This document shows positions 16,601 through 27,000 of a stretch of DNA of 64,000 nucleotides, piece by piece. The stretch covers positions 25,210 through 89,209 of the forward strand of contig NZ_CXOO01000025.1 of NCBI RefSeq assembly GCF_001269385.1, given 5' to 3'. The notes below the pieces were generated by a model. The model was not told the origin of the DNA and ran no database searches. It saw nothing but the letters and a program-made list of their open reading frames with translations. Source of the stretch: Limnohabitans sp. DM1 (GTDB taxonomy: Bacteria > Pseudomonadota > Gammaproteobacteria > Burkholderiales > Burkholderiaceae_C). A program made the position numbers and the translations under genes. Positions within the stretch are counted from its first letter, which is position 1. Each line of letters starts with the position of its first letter.

Positions 16601-17008
16601 ATGGACGATATCCAAACATTCGCTCGGCAGGTCTTTGCAAACCAACCTTTCAGTCAATTCATCGGGGCTGAATTGACGCAGAGCAGTGAAGACAGCGCAG
16701 AGTTGACTCTCGCCATTCAGGACCACCACAAGCAGCAGCATGGTTTTGTCCATGGTGGTGTGATCAGCTATCTTGCAGACAATGCCATCACCTTCGCGGG
16801 TGGTCTGGCACTTGGTGGAAATGCGCTGACTGCGGAATTCAAAATCAACTATTGCCGTCCCGCCGTGGGATTGCATTTGGTCGCCAGGGCACAGGCACGA
16901 AGCGTGGGCAAGCGGATGGCCATCTGCCAGTGCGAGATCTATGCAGTCGATGTTGACTCAGAAAAGCTGTGTGCCCTCGCACAGGGAACCATTGTTCTGG
17001 CGGTTTGA
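16601..17008 (+). CDS. PaaI-family hotdog-fold thioesterase
   Basis: 135 aa, usual size. The family signature HGFVHGGVISYLADNA (around residues 47-62) contains the catalytic asparagine/aspartate region of the PaaI group, and EFKINYCRPA follows. PaaI hydrolyses phenylacetyl-CoA derivatives that build up when ring hydroxylation stalls. The nearby indolepyruvate oxidoreductase makes arylacetyl-CoA, so release of free arylacetate or CoA recycling is a reasonable role. AAGGAG precedes the start by eight bases. It is 153 bp after the Lrp gene and may share its transcript. Confidence 0.88.
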   Translation: MDDIQTFARQVFANQPFSQFIGAELTQSSEDSAELTLAIQDHHKQQHGFVHGGVISYLADNAITFAGGLALGGNALTAEFKINYCRPAVGLHLVARAQARSVGKRMAICQCEIYAVDVDSEKLCALAQGTIVLAV

Positions 17009-17406
17009 ACCCTTACCCCTGACATGCCACCAAGAAGATTGACTGAAACTTCGGGATGAATGGATTTGCAGCTCAGTGCAAGCCGCTTGGAATATTCAAT
17101 CTCCATTTCAAAAGCATGAAGCCTCGGGCCCACAAGCACAGATGATCAACTGCGCAACCCGCCCCAGTTCGTGAGCACGAAATCATCTTTCCGCAGCCCT
17201 TGCAAACACTCACGCCAAGCAGTCGAAGCCCATAACACCTGCATTTCGGACTGACCGCTTGCAATGAGGTTCCGATTTCACATTCAGGCCTTGAGAGTGG
17301 GGTTGCAAGCCTATTGCAAGGCCGCAATGGGTAGGCAATGTGCAGGCAATTGCCCTAGACTCCCCCTCTTGCTCAACAAGCCCCAAGGGCTGTATGGAGA
17401 CGACCC
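17009..17406. other. 398-bp gap without a recognised feature
   Basis: I see no convincing gene, hairpin with T run or repeat family member here. Base composition is somewhat lower in GC than the flanks. The last bases (GGAGACGACCC) hold the ribosome binding site of the acyl-CoA dehydrogenase gene, whose promoter must lie in this gap. Confidence 0.4.
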
Positions 17407-19050
17407 ATGACCTGGCAAACCCACGAGATCACCAACCAGTTCGACGAACTGCAAAACTACAAGCTGTTGGCCACCGACACACCTTTGCGTGAAGCCTTGG
17501 CGCGGGCCGGGGCTGATGATTTTGTGTCGCAGCTGGACAGCTATGGCACCACGCTGGGCCAAGCCGATACTTATGCCTTGGCCGATCAGGCCAACCGCCA
17601 CACGCCGGAATTGAAATCCTTCGATGCCCGTGGGCGCCGGGTGGATCGGGTCGAGTTTCATCCCGCCTGGCACGAGTTGATGGCGCTGTACCGGGGGCAA
17701 GGCCTGATCGCCATGCCGTTTGCCGATGAGCGCCCGGGGCGTTGGTCGGCCTGGGCTGCTGGCTTTTTCCTGCACGGTCAGGTGGAGGCCGGTACGCTGT
17801 GCCCGGCCACCATGACGCAGGCGGCCATTCCGCTGATTCAGCGCGAACCCGCCCTGTGGGCGGCCATGAAGGACCCGTTGCTCAGCTCTGAGTACGACGA
17901 ACGCGATGTGCCGCTGGCCGACAAAAAGTCCATGTGGGTCGGCATGGGCATGACCGAAAAACAAGGCGGCTCTGATGTGCGTGCCAACACCACGACGGCT
18001 ACCCCCACCGGACAGGGCGAGCGCGAATTCAGCCTGCGCGGGCATAAGTGGTTTTTTTCGGCCCCCATGTGCGACGCCCATTTGGTGGTGGCGCGCACGG
18101 CTGACGGCGGTCCCAGCTGCTTTTTCGTACCGCGCTGGCGGCCTGACGGCAGCAAAAACCCGATTGAAATCCAGCGCCTCAAGAACAAGGTGGGCAACCG
18201 CAGCAACTCCAGCAGCGAAGTCGAATTCAAGGACGCGCACGGCATCCTGATGGGCGAGCCGGGGCGCGGCATTCCCACCATCATCGAGATGGCCACCTAC
18301 ACCCGACTGAACTGCGTGGTCGGCAGCGCCGCCATGGTGCGACAGGGCTTGGTGCAAGGCCTGGCCTATGCCCGCCAGCGCAAGGCCTTTGGCCGCTTGC
18401 TCATCGACCAGCCGCTGATGCGCGCGGTGCTGACCGATCTGGCGCTGGAAAACGAAGCCAATATGGTTCTGATGATGCGACTGGCGCAGGCTTATGAACG
18501 CGATGACAGCCCGCTTGAAAAAGCCTGGAAACGCGTGATGACGCCCGCGGCCAAGTTCTGGGTCTGCAAGCGTGCAGTGGAACTGACGGGCGAGACCATG
18601 GAAATCTTTGGTGGCAACGGCTATGTGGACGAGGGCGTCATGGCTCGCCTGTTCCGCGAGGCTCCGGTCAATTCGATCTGGGAAGGCTCGGGCAACGTGA
18701 TGTGTCTGGACGTGATGCGGGCCATCGGCAAGGAGCCCGATCTGGCCCACGCCCTGCTGCAAGACCTGGGGCAGGGCTTGGGTGACGATGCCCGCTTGGT
18801 GGCCGCCCAACAAAGCCTGCAGGCCATGCTGCGCGAGCCGCCCGACCATCTCGAAGCGCTGGGTCGGCGCTTTGCCGAGCGCCTGGTGCTGTTGGCCCAG
18901 GCCTGTTTGCTGCGCCGCCTCGCGCCCACAGCGGTGGCCGATGCCTTCATCCAGACGCGCTTTGACCCTCAGTGGGGCCGCGTGGTGGGCAGCATCGACA
19001 CCCGATTGCTGGGGGTGGAGGCCATCCTGCAACGCGCTTACCCGGCCTGA
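17407..19050 (+). CDS. AidB-like acyl-CoA dehydrogenase
   Basis: 547 aa, the size of AidB rather than the ~380 aa of standard acyl-CoA dehydrogenases. Opening matches AidB (THEITNQFDELQNYKLLATD), then MGMTEKQGGSDVRANTT (FAD-contacting loop), LRGHKWFFSAPMCDAHLV, RLKNKVGNRSNSSSEVEF and GGNGYVDEGVMARLFREAPVNSIWEGSGN. AidB is a flavoprotein induced during adaptive response to alkylation and binds DNA; in other bacteria close relatives sit in fatty-acid catabolic clusters. The crotonase immediately downstream favours a CoA-ester pathway here. GGAG lies seven bases before the ATG. Confidence 0.9.
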   Translation: MTWQTHEITNQFDELQNYKLLATDTPLREALARAGADDFVSQLDSYGTTLGQADTYALADQANRHTPELKSFDARGRRVDRVEFHPAWHELMALYRGQGLIAMPFADERPGRWSAWAAGFFLHGQVEAGTLCPATMTQAAIPLIQREPALWAAMKDPLLSSEYDERDVPLADKKSMWVGMGMTEKQGGSDVRANTTTATPTGQGEREFSLRGHKWFFSAPMCDAHLVVARTADGGPSCFFVPRWRPDGSKNPIEIQRLKNKVGNRSNSSSEVEFKDAHGILMGEPGRGIPTIIEMATYTRLNCVVGSAAMVRQGLVQGLAYARQRKAFGRLLIDQPLMRAVLTDLALENEANMVLMMRLAQAYERDDSPLEKAWKRVMTPAAKFWVCKRAVELTGETMEIFGGNGYVDEGVMARLFREAPVNSIWEGSGNVMCLDVMRAIGKEPDLAHALLQDLGQGLGDDARLVAAQQSLQAMLREPPDHLEALGRRFAERLVLLAQACLLRRLAPTAVADAFIQTRFDPQWGRVVGSIDTRLLGVEAILQRAYPA

Positions 19051-19059
19051 GGCATGCCC

Positions 19060-19836
19060 ATGACAAGCTCCGAAGTTCAGGTGACCCGGCAGGGCCCGGT
19101 CACCATCGTCACGATCGACCGCCTGCAGGCGCGCAATGCGGTGGACCGCGTGACGGCGCAGCAACTGGCCGATGCCTTCCGTGACTTTGACGCTGACCCC
19201 GAGGCGGCCGTGGCCGTTTTGCATGGCGCACATGGCACCTTTTGTGCCGGAGCCGACCTCAAGGCGCTGAACGACGACGAGCGCCGCAACCGCCTGGAGC
19301 CGCAGGGCGACGGCCCGATGGGGCCTTCGCGCATGCTGCTGTCCAAGCCTGTGATCGCGGCCATCGGTGGGCACGCGGTGGCCGGTGGGCTGGAGCTGGC
19401 CTTGTGGTGCGATATGCGCATCGTGGAGCGCTCAGCCGTTCTGGGCGTGTTTTGCCGCCGTTTTGGTGTGCCCCTGATCGACGGCGGCACCGTGCGCCTG
19501 CCCCGACTCATCGGCTTGTCGCGGGCGCTGGATTTGATCCTCACGGGTCGTGCTGTGGGCGCCGACGAAGCCTTGGCCATGGGCCTGGCCAACCGCGTGG
19601 TGGATGACGGACAGGCCTTGCAGGCAGCGATTGAGCTGGCGCAGCAACTGGCGGCCTTGCCCCAGACCTGCCTGCGCAACGACCGCCGTTCGGCGTATGC
19701 GCAATTCGGCATGGGCCTGGATGAAGCGCTGGCCCACGAATTTGCGCTGGGCTTGCAAACACTGGCCAGCGGCGAGGCCTCACACGGCGCCCAGTTGTTC
19801 GCGGCGGGCGTGGGGCGCAGCGGGGCACAGCTCTAA
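19060..19836 (+). CDS. Enoyl-CoA hydratase/isomerase (crotonase) family protein
   Basis: 258 aa. Crotonase core: TIDRLQARNAVDRVT, then HGTFCAGADLKAL (oxyanion-hole glycine/alanine segment), IGGHAVAGGLELALWCDMRI (second oxyanion-hole segment), and GVPLIDGGTVRLPRLIG with the catalytic-side acidic residue. The ATG at 19060 is preferred because GAGG lies seven bases before it; the ATG at 19054 would sit on that site. It follows the AidB-like dehydrogenase by nine bases, so the two form an operon catalysing successive dehydrogenation and hydration of a CoA ester. Substrate unknown. Confidence 0.9.
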   Translation: MTSSEVQVTRQGPVTIVTIDRLQARNAVDRVTAQQLADAFRDFDADPEAAVAVLHGAHGTFCAGADLKALNDDERRNRLEPQGDGPMGPSRMLLSKPVIAAIGGHAVAGGLELALWCDMRIVERSAVLGVFCRRFGVPLIDGGTVRLPRLIGLSRALDLILTGRAVGADEALAMGLANRVVDDGQALQAAIELAQQLAALPQTCLRNDRRSAYAQFGMGLDEALAHEFALGLQTLASGEASHGAQLFAAGVGRSGAQL

Positions 19837-19869
19837 ACTCGCGGCTCGACAGGATGGGTTTGGGCACAG

Positions 19870-20065
19870 GCCCATGTCGGGGTCTTTGACCGCCGACCTA
19901 CAACATCTTTGAGCATTGAAAACTTCACAGGGCAAAGGTTTTGTAGGTCGGTCGCTTGAGCTCCGACTTTGCTGGTTTCGGCGTGGGCACTTGTCGGAGC
20001 TAAAGCGACCGACCTACGGGGTGACGGTGCAAAAAATTCAAACATCTGCGTGCCGAATCTACAGG
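19870..20065. repeat. Tandem pair of type-1 palindromic repeats
   Basis: A complete unit spans 19943-20017, bounded by GTAGGTCGGTCGC and GCGACCGACCTAC, with inner arms GAGCTCCGAC and GTCGGAGCT. A partial unit precedes it (CCATGTCGGGGTCTTTGACC then CGCCGACCTAC, ending 19901). Outer sequences (CATTGAAAACTTCACAGGGC; GCGTGCCGAATCTACAGG) match those flanking the core of the element at 12099-12269. It fills the gap between two convergent genes and may act as a bidirectional terminator. Confidence 0.7.
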
Positions 20066-20162
20066 GCGACTTTTTCAGCAGCATGGTTGCTGCTGAACCT
20101 GGCGCAGCAAGCGTCCTTCAGACGGACACCAAATCGGCGGCCCGCCAACCCAGCCGGCGCAT

Positions 20163-21401
20163 TCAAGGCGCGTGCGAACGACCAGCCATCCAGCGGCGGT
20201 ATTGGCGGGTTTGCCTGAACATCATCCATTGCTGCAGGGCAAATGCCCAAAGCGGCGACACCTTGGGCTGCGTGGCACGCCCCTGGCTCAAGCGCTTGAG
20301 CTGAAACTTGACCACCGCCATCGTGGCCAGCGATGCCAGCACTTTGTTTTTCCAGGTGATGGGCGCCAAGGCCGCGCTGGTCTGGGCACCGGCGCGCCAT
20401 TCGCGTGGCAAGTTGGGCGCAATCGCCAAGGCGGTGGCCATGCCCACCATGGACACGCCACTGGCCAGCACCTGCTCGGCCACGGCTGGGCGGCGAATGC
20501 CTCCAGTCACCATGAGCGGCATGCGTGCCACAGCCAGCATGTCGCGCGCAAACTCCAGAAAGTAGGCCTCCCGGGCCAGCGTGCGGCCGTCGCGTGCTTG
20601 CCCCTGCATGGCGGGCGCCTCGTAGCTGCCGCCCGAGAGTTCGACGAGGTCGACCTGCAAACCATTGAGCATCTGCACCACCCGCTTGGCGTCATCAGCG
20701 CTGAAGCCCCCGCGCTGAAAGTCGGCCGAGTTCAGTTTCACGGCCACGGCGAACTGCGCGGACACCGCACTGCGCACCGCTTTGACGATGTCGATCAGCA
20801 AGCGGGCCCTGTGCTCGATGCTGCCGCCCCAGGCGTCTTGGCGCTGGTTTGACAGGGGTGAGAGAAATTGGCTGATCAGGTAACCGTGGGCTGCATGAAT
20901 CTGCACGCCGTGAAAGCCCGCTTGCTCCGCCCATTGCGCGGTTTGCACAAAGCGCCGCTGCAGCGCCGCGATGTCTTCCTCGGTCATGGCTTGGGGGACG
21001 GAGAACTTGCTGGACAACTTGCCCATGTCCAAAGGCACGGCCGAGGCCGAGCGGGTGGTCTGACCCAGCGCGGCCATCATTTGACGGCCGGGGTGGCTGA
21101 TTTGCATCCACACCTGAGCGCCACCGCTGCCTGCGGCCTGCGCCCACTGCTTGAAGCGCGCCAGGTGCCGCGCGTCTTCGAGTACCACCCCGCCCGGCCC
21201 CGTCATGGCCCGGCTGTCCACCATGACGTTGCCGGTCAAAATCAGGCCAGCGCCACCCTCGGCCCAGGCGCGGTACATGCGCAGCATGGCATCCGATGGC
21301 GCGTGCTCGGCGTCGCACATGTTTTCTTCCATGGCCGCTTTGGCAATGCGGTTGGGCAAGCGTGTGCCATTGGGCAGCGTGAGGGGGTCAAACAAGTTCA
21401 T
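20163..21401 (-). CDS. NADH:flavin oxidoreductase, old yellow enzyme family
   Basis: 412 aa. An FMN TIM barrel of about 360 residues: LPNRIAKAAMEENMC at the start, QISHPGRQM (flavin-binding), GFHGVQIHAAHGYLISQFLSP (substrate-binding His-Ala-Ala-His), and a C-terminal phosphate-binding VTGGIRRPAVAEQVL. A short extra tail (about 50 residues) is basic and hydrophobic. Such enzymes reduce activated C=C bonds, or 2,4-dienoyl-CoA when longer. Lacking a second flavin domain, this is a single-domain OYE-like reductase; physiological substrate unknown. It stands alone, convergent with the crotonase gene. Confidence 0.9.
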   Translation of the reverse strand: MNLFDPLTLPNGTRLPNRIAKAAMEENMCDAEHAPSDAMLRMYRAWAEGGAGLILTGNVMVDSRAMTGPGGVVLEDARHLARFKQWAQAAGSGGAQVWMQISHPGRQMMAALGQTTRSASAVPLDMGKLSSKFSVPQAMTEEDIAALQRRFVQTAQWAEQAGFHGVQIHAAHGYLISQFLSPLSNQRQDAWGGSIEHRARLLIDIVKAVRSAVSAQFAVAVKLNSADFQRGGFSADDAKRVVQMLNGLQVDLVELSGGSYEAPAMQGQARDGRTLAREAYFLEFARDMLAVARMPLMVTGGIRRPAVAEQVLASGVSMVGMATALAIAPNLPREWRAGAQTSAALAPITWKNKVLASLATMAVVKFQLKRLSQGRATQPKVSPLWAFALQQWMMFRQTRQYRRWMAGRSHAP

Positions 21402-21510
21402 GCGGCATGTTCAGAAAGCCTGATCGGGGATCGGGATGATGCCAGTGTGCCTGCACCGGCCATGCGGGGCTGTGCAACAGTGCACGGCTTGTGGGCGCAC
21501 TGCCTGGGGA

Positions 21511-21879
21511 TCAAACGTGGGCATGGGCCTGCAGCTGATCCAAGCTGATGAATTCGAGGGCTTTGGCATGTGTTGACGCCAGCACGACGGGGGGTGCCAC
21601 GCCCGCATCGAAGGCCTCTTTCCAGCGCACAGCGCACAAGCACCAACGGTCACCCGGCTTCAAACCTGCAAATCGGTACTCGGGGATCGGGGTGCTCAGG
21701 TCATTGCCCTTTTGGCGCGAGAACGCCAGAAACTCCTGCGTCACTTTGGCGCAAACCACATGGCTGCCTTGGTCGTGCCCGTCGGTGTTGCAGCACCCGT
21801 CGCGGTAATAACCCGTCAGTGGATCGTAGGAGCAAGGTACCAAAGGGGTTCCGAGCACATTCAATGCGTGATCACTCAT
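21511..21879 (-). CDS. DUF2237 family protein
   Basis: 122 aa. Typical DUF2237 layout: NVLGTPLVPCSYDPLTGYYRDGCCNT, then GSHVVCAKVTQEFLAFSRQKGNDLSTP, PGDRWCLCAVRW and the end VVLASTHAKALEF. Conserved cysteines and the DRWCLC motif define the family; its biochemical role is unknown. A longer reading frame exists upstream, but the family length and alignment start at MSDHALNVLG. It stands as a single gene. Confidence 0.85.
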   Translation of the reverse strand: MSDHALNVLGTPLVPCSYDPLTGYYRDGCCNTDGHDQGSHVVCAKVTQEFLAFSRQKGNDLSTPIPEYRFAGLKPGDRWCLCAVRWKEAFDAGVAPPVVLASTHAKALEFISLDQLQAHAHV

Positions 21880-22092
21880 CTGCTTTTTCTTTTGAAATGG
21901 CCCATGCAGGCCCGCGGTGGTGTCAGCCCGTTGACGCATGGAAACCCAGGTTTTGAAAGTCGCGGGCACTGGGCTTGCAAGGCCCAGACCACCGCACACA
22001 CCACCGCTCAAACGCACTGGGGATCATAGCGACTGGGCTTGCATCGTTCGGCGATCAGGGCCATCGCACCGCCCTCCCCTGTCACACCCCCC

Positions 22093-23355
22093 TCACACCA
22101 GGGGCACTTCTTGCCAGTCGGTGGTGTAGTGGGGTGATTTGCGCGCTTGCAGCATTTGCCAGTCCTTGTAGGCCCCTTGCGTGGACACCTTGACTGCGCC
22201 GCGCCCGTAACGCTGGTTCAACGCGTCCACGGCCTGCATCAGCCGGGTGTTGCTGGTGGTTTCGGGCTCCAGCAAGTCGCCTTGGCGCTGCGAGACCGGC
22301 GTAATTTCGCTGAGCATGACACCGGCCTTTTTATAGGCATAGCCGGGTTTGAACATGCGCTCACACAGGTAGTCGGCCCAGCGGTTGACTTCGAGGGTGT
22401 CGTGCGTGGGATAGGGCAGCGGCACGGTCAGACTGGGCATGTACTGCGGCAGGTCTTTTCTGAACCGGTTGGTCTGCAAAAACACCTGAATCACTCGCGC
22501 GTGGCTGCCTTGCGCCCTGAGCTTGGCGCAGCCATTGGCGACGAATATGGACAGGGCATCCTTGAGCACAGGCAAATCGGTGACCATGCTGCCAAAGGAT
22601 CGGCTGGAGATGATTTGCTGCTTGTCGGTGGGCTGCTCTTGCAGCGAAATGCACGCCGTTTCTTGCAGTTCGCGTTGGGTTTTTTCCATCACCACACCGA
22701 ACTCGGCACGCAGCGTGGGCGTGTGCGCCTCGCGCAAGTCATGGGCACTCAGCACGCCGTGCAGCGCCAGTTTTTGGCTGAGCTTGCGCCCCACGCCCCA
22801 GACCTCTTGCACGGGCAGGCGTTGGAGCAAGCGGTTTTTTTGTTCCGCCGTGAGCGCGTTGTAGTTGAAAACGCCTTGAGATCGGGGATGCTTTTTGGCC
22901 ACATGGTTGGCCAATTTGGCCAGGGTCTTGGTGGGGCCAATGCCCACGCACACCGGCATGCCCGTCCACTTGCCCACACGTTCGCGCATGTGATAGCTGA
23001 GTTCGCGCAGTTGGGGCATGCCCGTCAGGTCCACAAAGCACTCGTCGATCGAATAGACCTCGTGCCGGGGCGAAAACTCGCTCAGGATGCTCATCACCCG
23101 GTTGGACAAGTCGGCATACAGCGCGTAATTGCTGCTCATGGCCAAAATGCCGTGCTCCTCGGCCAGGGCTTTGCACTCGAACCAAGGCTGCCCCATCTTC
23201 ACGCCCAGGGCCTTGGCCTCGTTGGAGCGGGACACCACGCAGCCGTCGTTGTTGGACAACACCACCATCGGCACCCGGGCAAGATCGGGCCTGAAAATGC
23301 GTTCGCAGCTGACGTAAAAATTGTTGCAGTCAACCAGGGCCAGTTGCTGCGTCAT
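22093..23355 (-). CDS. umuC: DNA polymerase V catalytic subunit UmuC
   Basis: 420 aa, the usual UmuC length. Y-family polymerase: [15 protein letters not shown] with the first metal-binding aspartate near residue 8, then [31 protein letters not shown] carrying the paired catalytic Asp-Glu near residue 103, and [14 protein letters not shown] (helix-hairpin-helix). It performs error-prone lesion bypass with UmuD'2 during the SOS response. The start is taken at MTQQLAL; upstream in-frame sequence lacks family similarity. It lies 87 bp after umuD and should share its LexA-controlled promoter. Confidence 0.95.
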   Translation of the reverse strand: MTQQLALVDCNNFYVSCERIFRPDLARVPMVVLSNNDGCVVSRSNEAKALGVKMGQPWFECKALAEEHGILAMSSNYALYADLSNRVMSILSEFSPRHEVYSIDECFVDLTGMPQLRELSYHMRERVGKWTGMPVCVGIGPTKTLAKLANHVAKKHPRSQGVFNYNALTAEQKNRLLQRLPVQEVWGVGRKLSQKLALHGVLSAHDLREAHTPTLRAEFGVVMEKTQRELQETACISLQEQPTDKQQIISSRSFGSMVTDLPVLKDALSIFVANGCAKLRAQGSHARVIQVFLQTNRFRKDLPQYMPSLTVPLPYPTHDTLEVNRWADYLCERMFKPGYAYKKAGVMLSEITPVSQRQGDLLEPETTSNTRLMQAVDALNQRYGRGAVKVSTQGAYKDWQMLQARKSPHYTTDWQEVPLV

Positions 23356-23442
23356 GGCGTGTCGCTCCCGTGGGTGCGATGCCCGGCTGGCCCCGCCAGC
23401 ATCCAGGACCGCCGGGCGCACGATGTGTGTTCAGCCATGGGT

Positions 23443-23883
23443 TCAATACAGCTTGTGCAGGTTGCGCGTGACCACACCCCAGATGAGCAGCTCCTGGCCA
23501 TCCTTGAGCACGATGGGGGGGTACAAGGGGTTTTCGGCGATCAGCTTGATCACGCCGCCCCGTCGGTACAGGCGCTTGACGGTGTAGTCGTTGTTGAGCA
23601 CGGCCAGCACGATGTTGCCGTGCACGGCCTCGATGGAGCGGTCCACCAGCAGCTCATCGCCTTCGTAGATGCCGATGCCGTTCATCGAATCGCCTTTGAC
23701 CCGAAAGATGAAGGTCGCCTCCTTGTTGCGGATCAGGTGCTCATTGAGGTCGATGCGCTTGCGCGTGTGGTCTGCCGCCGGAGACGGAAACCCCGCCTGC
23801 ACCTTCCAGGCGCACATCTGCAGCCACAGCGGGGTGTCCGGGACAACAACAGGGATCGGCGTGAAATTCAAGGGAGAAGGCAT
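23443..23883 (-). CDS. umuD: UmuD, SOS mutagenesis protein
   Basis: 146 aa. S24 peptidase-like: cleavage site in KVQAGFPSPAADH (Ala-Gly bond), catalytic serine in FRVKGDSMNGIGI near residue 66, catalytic lysine in NDYTVKRLYRR near 103. RecA filaments stimulate self-cleavage to UmuD', which joins UmuC as Pol V. The ATG at MPSPLNF is chosen; the upstream extension would run through the LexA box. That box is 13 bp before the start, implying direct SOS repression. Confidence 0.94.
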   Translation of the reverse strand: MPSPLNFTPIPVVVPDTPLWLQMCAWKVQAGFPSPAADHTRKRIDLNEHLIRNKEATFIFRVKGDSMNGIGIYEGDELLVDRSIEAVHGNIVLAVLNNDYTVKRLYRRGGVIKLIAENPLYPPIVLKDGQELLIWGVVTRNLHKLY

Positions 23884-23895
23884 GCGCCAAATATA

Positions 23896-23911
23896 CTGTA
23901 TGAAATCACAG
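23896..23911 (-). promoter_or_regulatory. LexA (SOS) box of umuDC
   Basis: CTGTATGAAATCACAG fits the consensus CTGT-N8-ACAG exactly. It lies between 13 and 28 bp upstream of the umuD start codon, overlapping the expected promoter. Confidence 0.85.
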
Positions 23912-24087
23912 TTGTTCAAGTATTCAGTCTGGCGTCACAAAAAGGTCACCGCACATTCAGCACCCCTGGGCGCACAGCATGAGACGCCCCCTACTGGGAC
24001 ATGGGCGACAGCGCGCAGCCCGTCTGCGCTTGTAAGCTTGTGGTTTTGGAAGTGCCCCACATTCACTGGGCTTCAAAGGGCTTGCAC

Positions 24088-27000
24088 ATGCGCTTGTTTT
24101 CGTACCGCGACCGCCCCGTGCACTTGGGGCCCTACCCGCTGGAACGCCTGCGCCGCACGATCCACACACCCGACGACAGTGCCCTGCCGCCCATGCAGGC
24201 GCTGCGTTTTGAGCACGATGACCCCGAATCGATGGCCCACGCCATGGCGCGTTACATGGCCATGTTCGACCTGATGCGCGACGGGGCCGTGAACCCGCAA
24301 ATCGGGGAGATCCCGGCCGAGCCCGACGAGCGCGCCCTGCACCTGAAGGCCGCAGGTTATTACTTTGACGCGTCCATGATGGGCATCTGCGCTCTGCCTG
24401 CCAGCGCCTGGCTGCCCGAGCCGATCCGCAACCCGGCGGTGCCTGCGCTGGGCGAAGAGTTGGCGCAGAGCCAACCGGCCAGTTTTGCGGCAGGCATGGA
24501 CATGATCCTGGCCGATGTGCTCGAGTCGGCCCGCACGGTGCATGGGCCGATTGGGCACCACAGCCACGCCATCGTGATCCTGGTGGAATTTGCGCGGGAC
24601 CCCAAACCGGGTGAGCCCGGTTGCGACTGGCTGACCGGCACACAAGAACCCCGCGCCGCTGTGCTGGCGGCGCAAACAGCCGTGCTGCTGTCGAGTTATT
24701 TGCGCATGCTGGGCCACGAGGCCCGCGCCCACAGCGCCAGCTGCAGCGATGTGGACTTGGCCCGCCTGGCCCTGGCCGCAGGCCTGACCTTGCCCGATGG
24801 CGGCAACCCCTATGTGGGCCAACGCTATGCCCTGGCCGCGGTCAGCACCACGCTGGCCATCGCCCCTGATCAGGCCCTGGCCCCGCAGCAAAACCGCTGG
24901 CAAAGCCACGGCCCGGCTTGGTGGCTGGGGCAGGGCACGTTCAAAGGGGCTTTCCACCGCGACGCGTATGCCCGGCGCGAGTTTCGCCAAGGGGCGCACC
25001 CGTTTGAAACGCTCAAGCGCCAGGACACGCCCACCACCTTCATCGACCACGACCGGGTGCCTCGATTCCCGAAGCGGGCCGACTTTTTTGCGCGGGCCTT
25101 GTTTGGCGACTTGGGCAAGACGGTGCAAGACGACGCCAAGAACGCGCACTATGTGATGAAAAGCCCCATCGGGGCTTGCGCGCGTCGGGCGCTGGGCGCA
25201 TTGCTGCTCTTGCAGTTTGGCCCGGCGCGTGGCCCGGTGGCCGCCAGCACGCTTGATCCTCAACGCAACGCCGACAAGCTGAAAGCCGCTTCTTACTATT
25301 TGGGTGTGGACGCGGTGGGCCTGTGCGCCGTGCCCGAGTGGGCCTATTACTCGCACGACGCGGGCGGCAACCCCATGCCGGCCTACCACGCCAACGCGCT
25401 GAACCTGTTGATCGACCAAGGCCACGAAACCATGGAGGGCGCCAGCGGCGACGACTGGATTTCGGTGGCGCAAAGCATGCGGGCTTATTTGCGGTTTTCG
25501 CTGATGGGCGGCATCTTGGCCGAGCAGATTCGGCGGCTGGGTTATTCGGCCCGGGTGCATTCGGTGCTGGACGGCGACGTGCTGCAGCCGCCTTTGCTCC
25601 TGCTGTCGGGCCTGGGCGAAGTCAGCCGCATTGGCGAGGTGATCCTCAATCCGTTTTTGGGGCCTCGCCTGAAAAGCGGCAGCGTGACCACCGACATGCC
25701 CATGGCCCCCGACCAGCCCATCGACTTTGGATTGCAAAGCTTTTGCGAAAGCTGCAACAAGTGCGCCCGCGAGTGCCCCTCCGGGGCCATCACCGCAGGC
25801 CCCAAGCTGATGTACAACGGCTACGAAATCTGGAAAAGCGACGCCGAAAAATGTGCCCGATACCGCATCACCAACGCGGCAGGCGGCATGTGCGGGCGCT
25901 GCATGAAAACCTGCCCCTGGAACCTGGAAGGCCTGTTGGCCGACAGCCTGTGGCGGCAAGTGGCCATGAAGCTGCCCGCCGCTGCACCGGCGCTCGCGCG
26001 ACTCGATGACCTGCTCGATCGCGGCAGCATCAACCCGGTCAAGAAGTGGTGGTGGGACATCGAGCTGGACAAGCGCACGGGCCGCTATGTGCAAGCGGCG
26101 CAAACCCACCAGCGCACCCTGCAAAAAGACCTGGACCTGCGCTACGAAGACCAGACCCTGGCCGTGTACCCGGCCGACAAAATGCCGCAGCCTTACCCGG
26201 TAACCTACCCCGTCAACCGCGAAGAAGGCATTGCCCGCTACCAGGCCTTGCTCACGCCCGAGCAATACCAAGCCCGCTTGGCAGCAGGCCAGACCGAGGG
26301 CTTGGCCCCGGGGCCGCAGCCTTTGCCGGCCGAACCGCCCGTGTTTCCGGTGGTGCTGCACAAACGTGAAGAGATGGCCGAGGGCCTGGCGCGTTACGAG
26401 TTCAAAGCGCCCGATGGCCGCGAGTTGCCGCCCTTCACGGCAGGCGGGCACATCGACGTGGTGATCGCGCCCGAATACCAGCGCCCCTACAGCCTGGCGG
26501 GTGACCCGGCGGACCGCAGCCGTTATGTGCTGGGTGTGTTGCGCGAGCCGCCCGAGTCTGGCGGGCGCGGGGGCTCGGCGCTCATGCACCGGGCTTTTCG
26601 CGAAGGGCGCAGGGTGTTTGTGTCGCGCCCGGTCAACCACTTTGCGCTGCACGAAGACGCCACGCACAGCTGGCTGTTTGCAGGCGGCATTGGCGTGACG
26701 CCCATGATCGCCATGGCACACAGGCTGCACGCTTTGGGCAAGCCCTTTGACTTTCATTACAGCGCGGCCAGCCGAAACACGGCGGGCTTTTTGAAAGACT
26801 TGGCCGAGGTACCGTGGGCCCATCAGGTGCAGTACCACTTCAAGGACGAAGGCCAACGCGCCGACCTGATGCAACTGCTGCCCGACTTTGCTGCGGGGGG
26901 ACATGTCTACACCTGCGGTGCGCCACGCTTCATGGATGGCGTGTTCGAAGCGGCCACTGCACACGGCTGGCCAAGTGACGCCTTGCACCGCGAATACTTC

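Noticed and set aside
17311..19374. 687-codon minus-strand frame over the acyl-CoA dehydrogenase
   Set aside because: His-rich antisense shadow of two well-supported genes.
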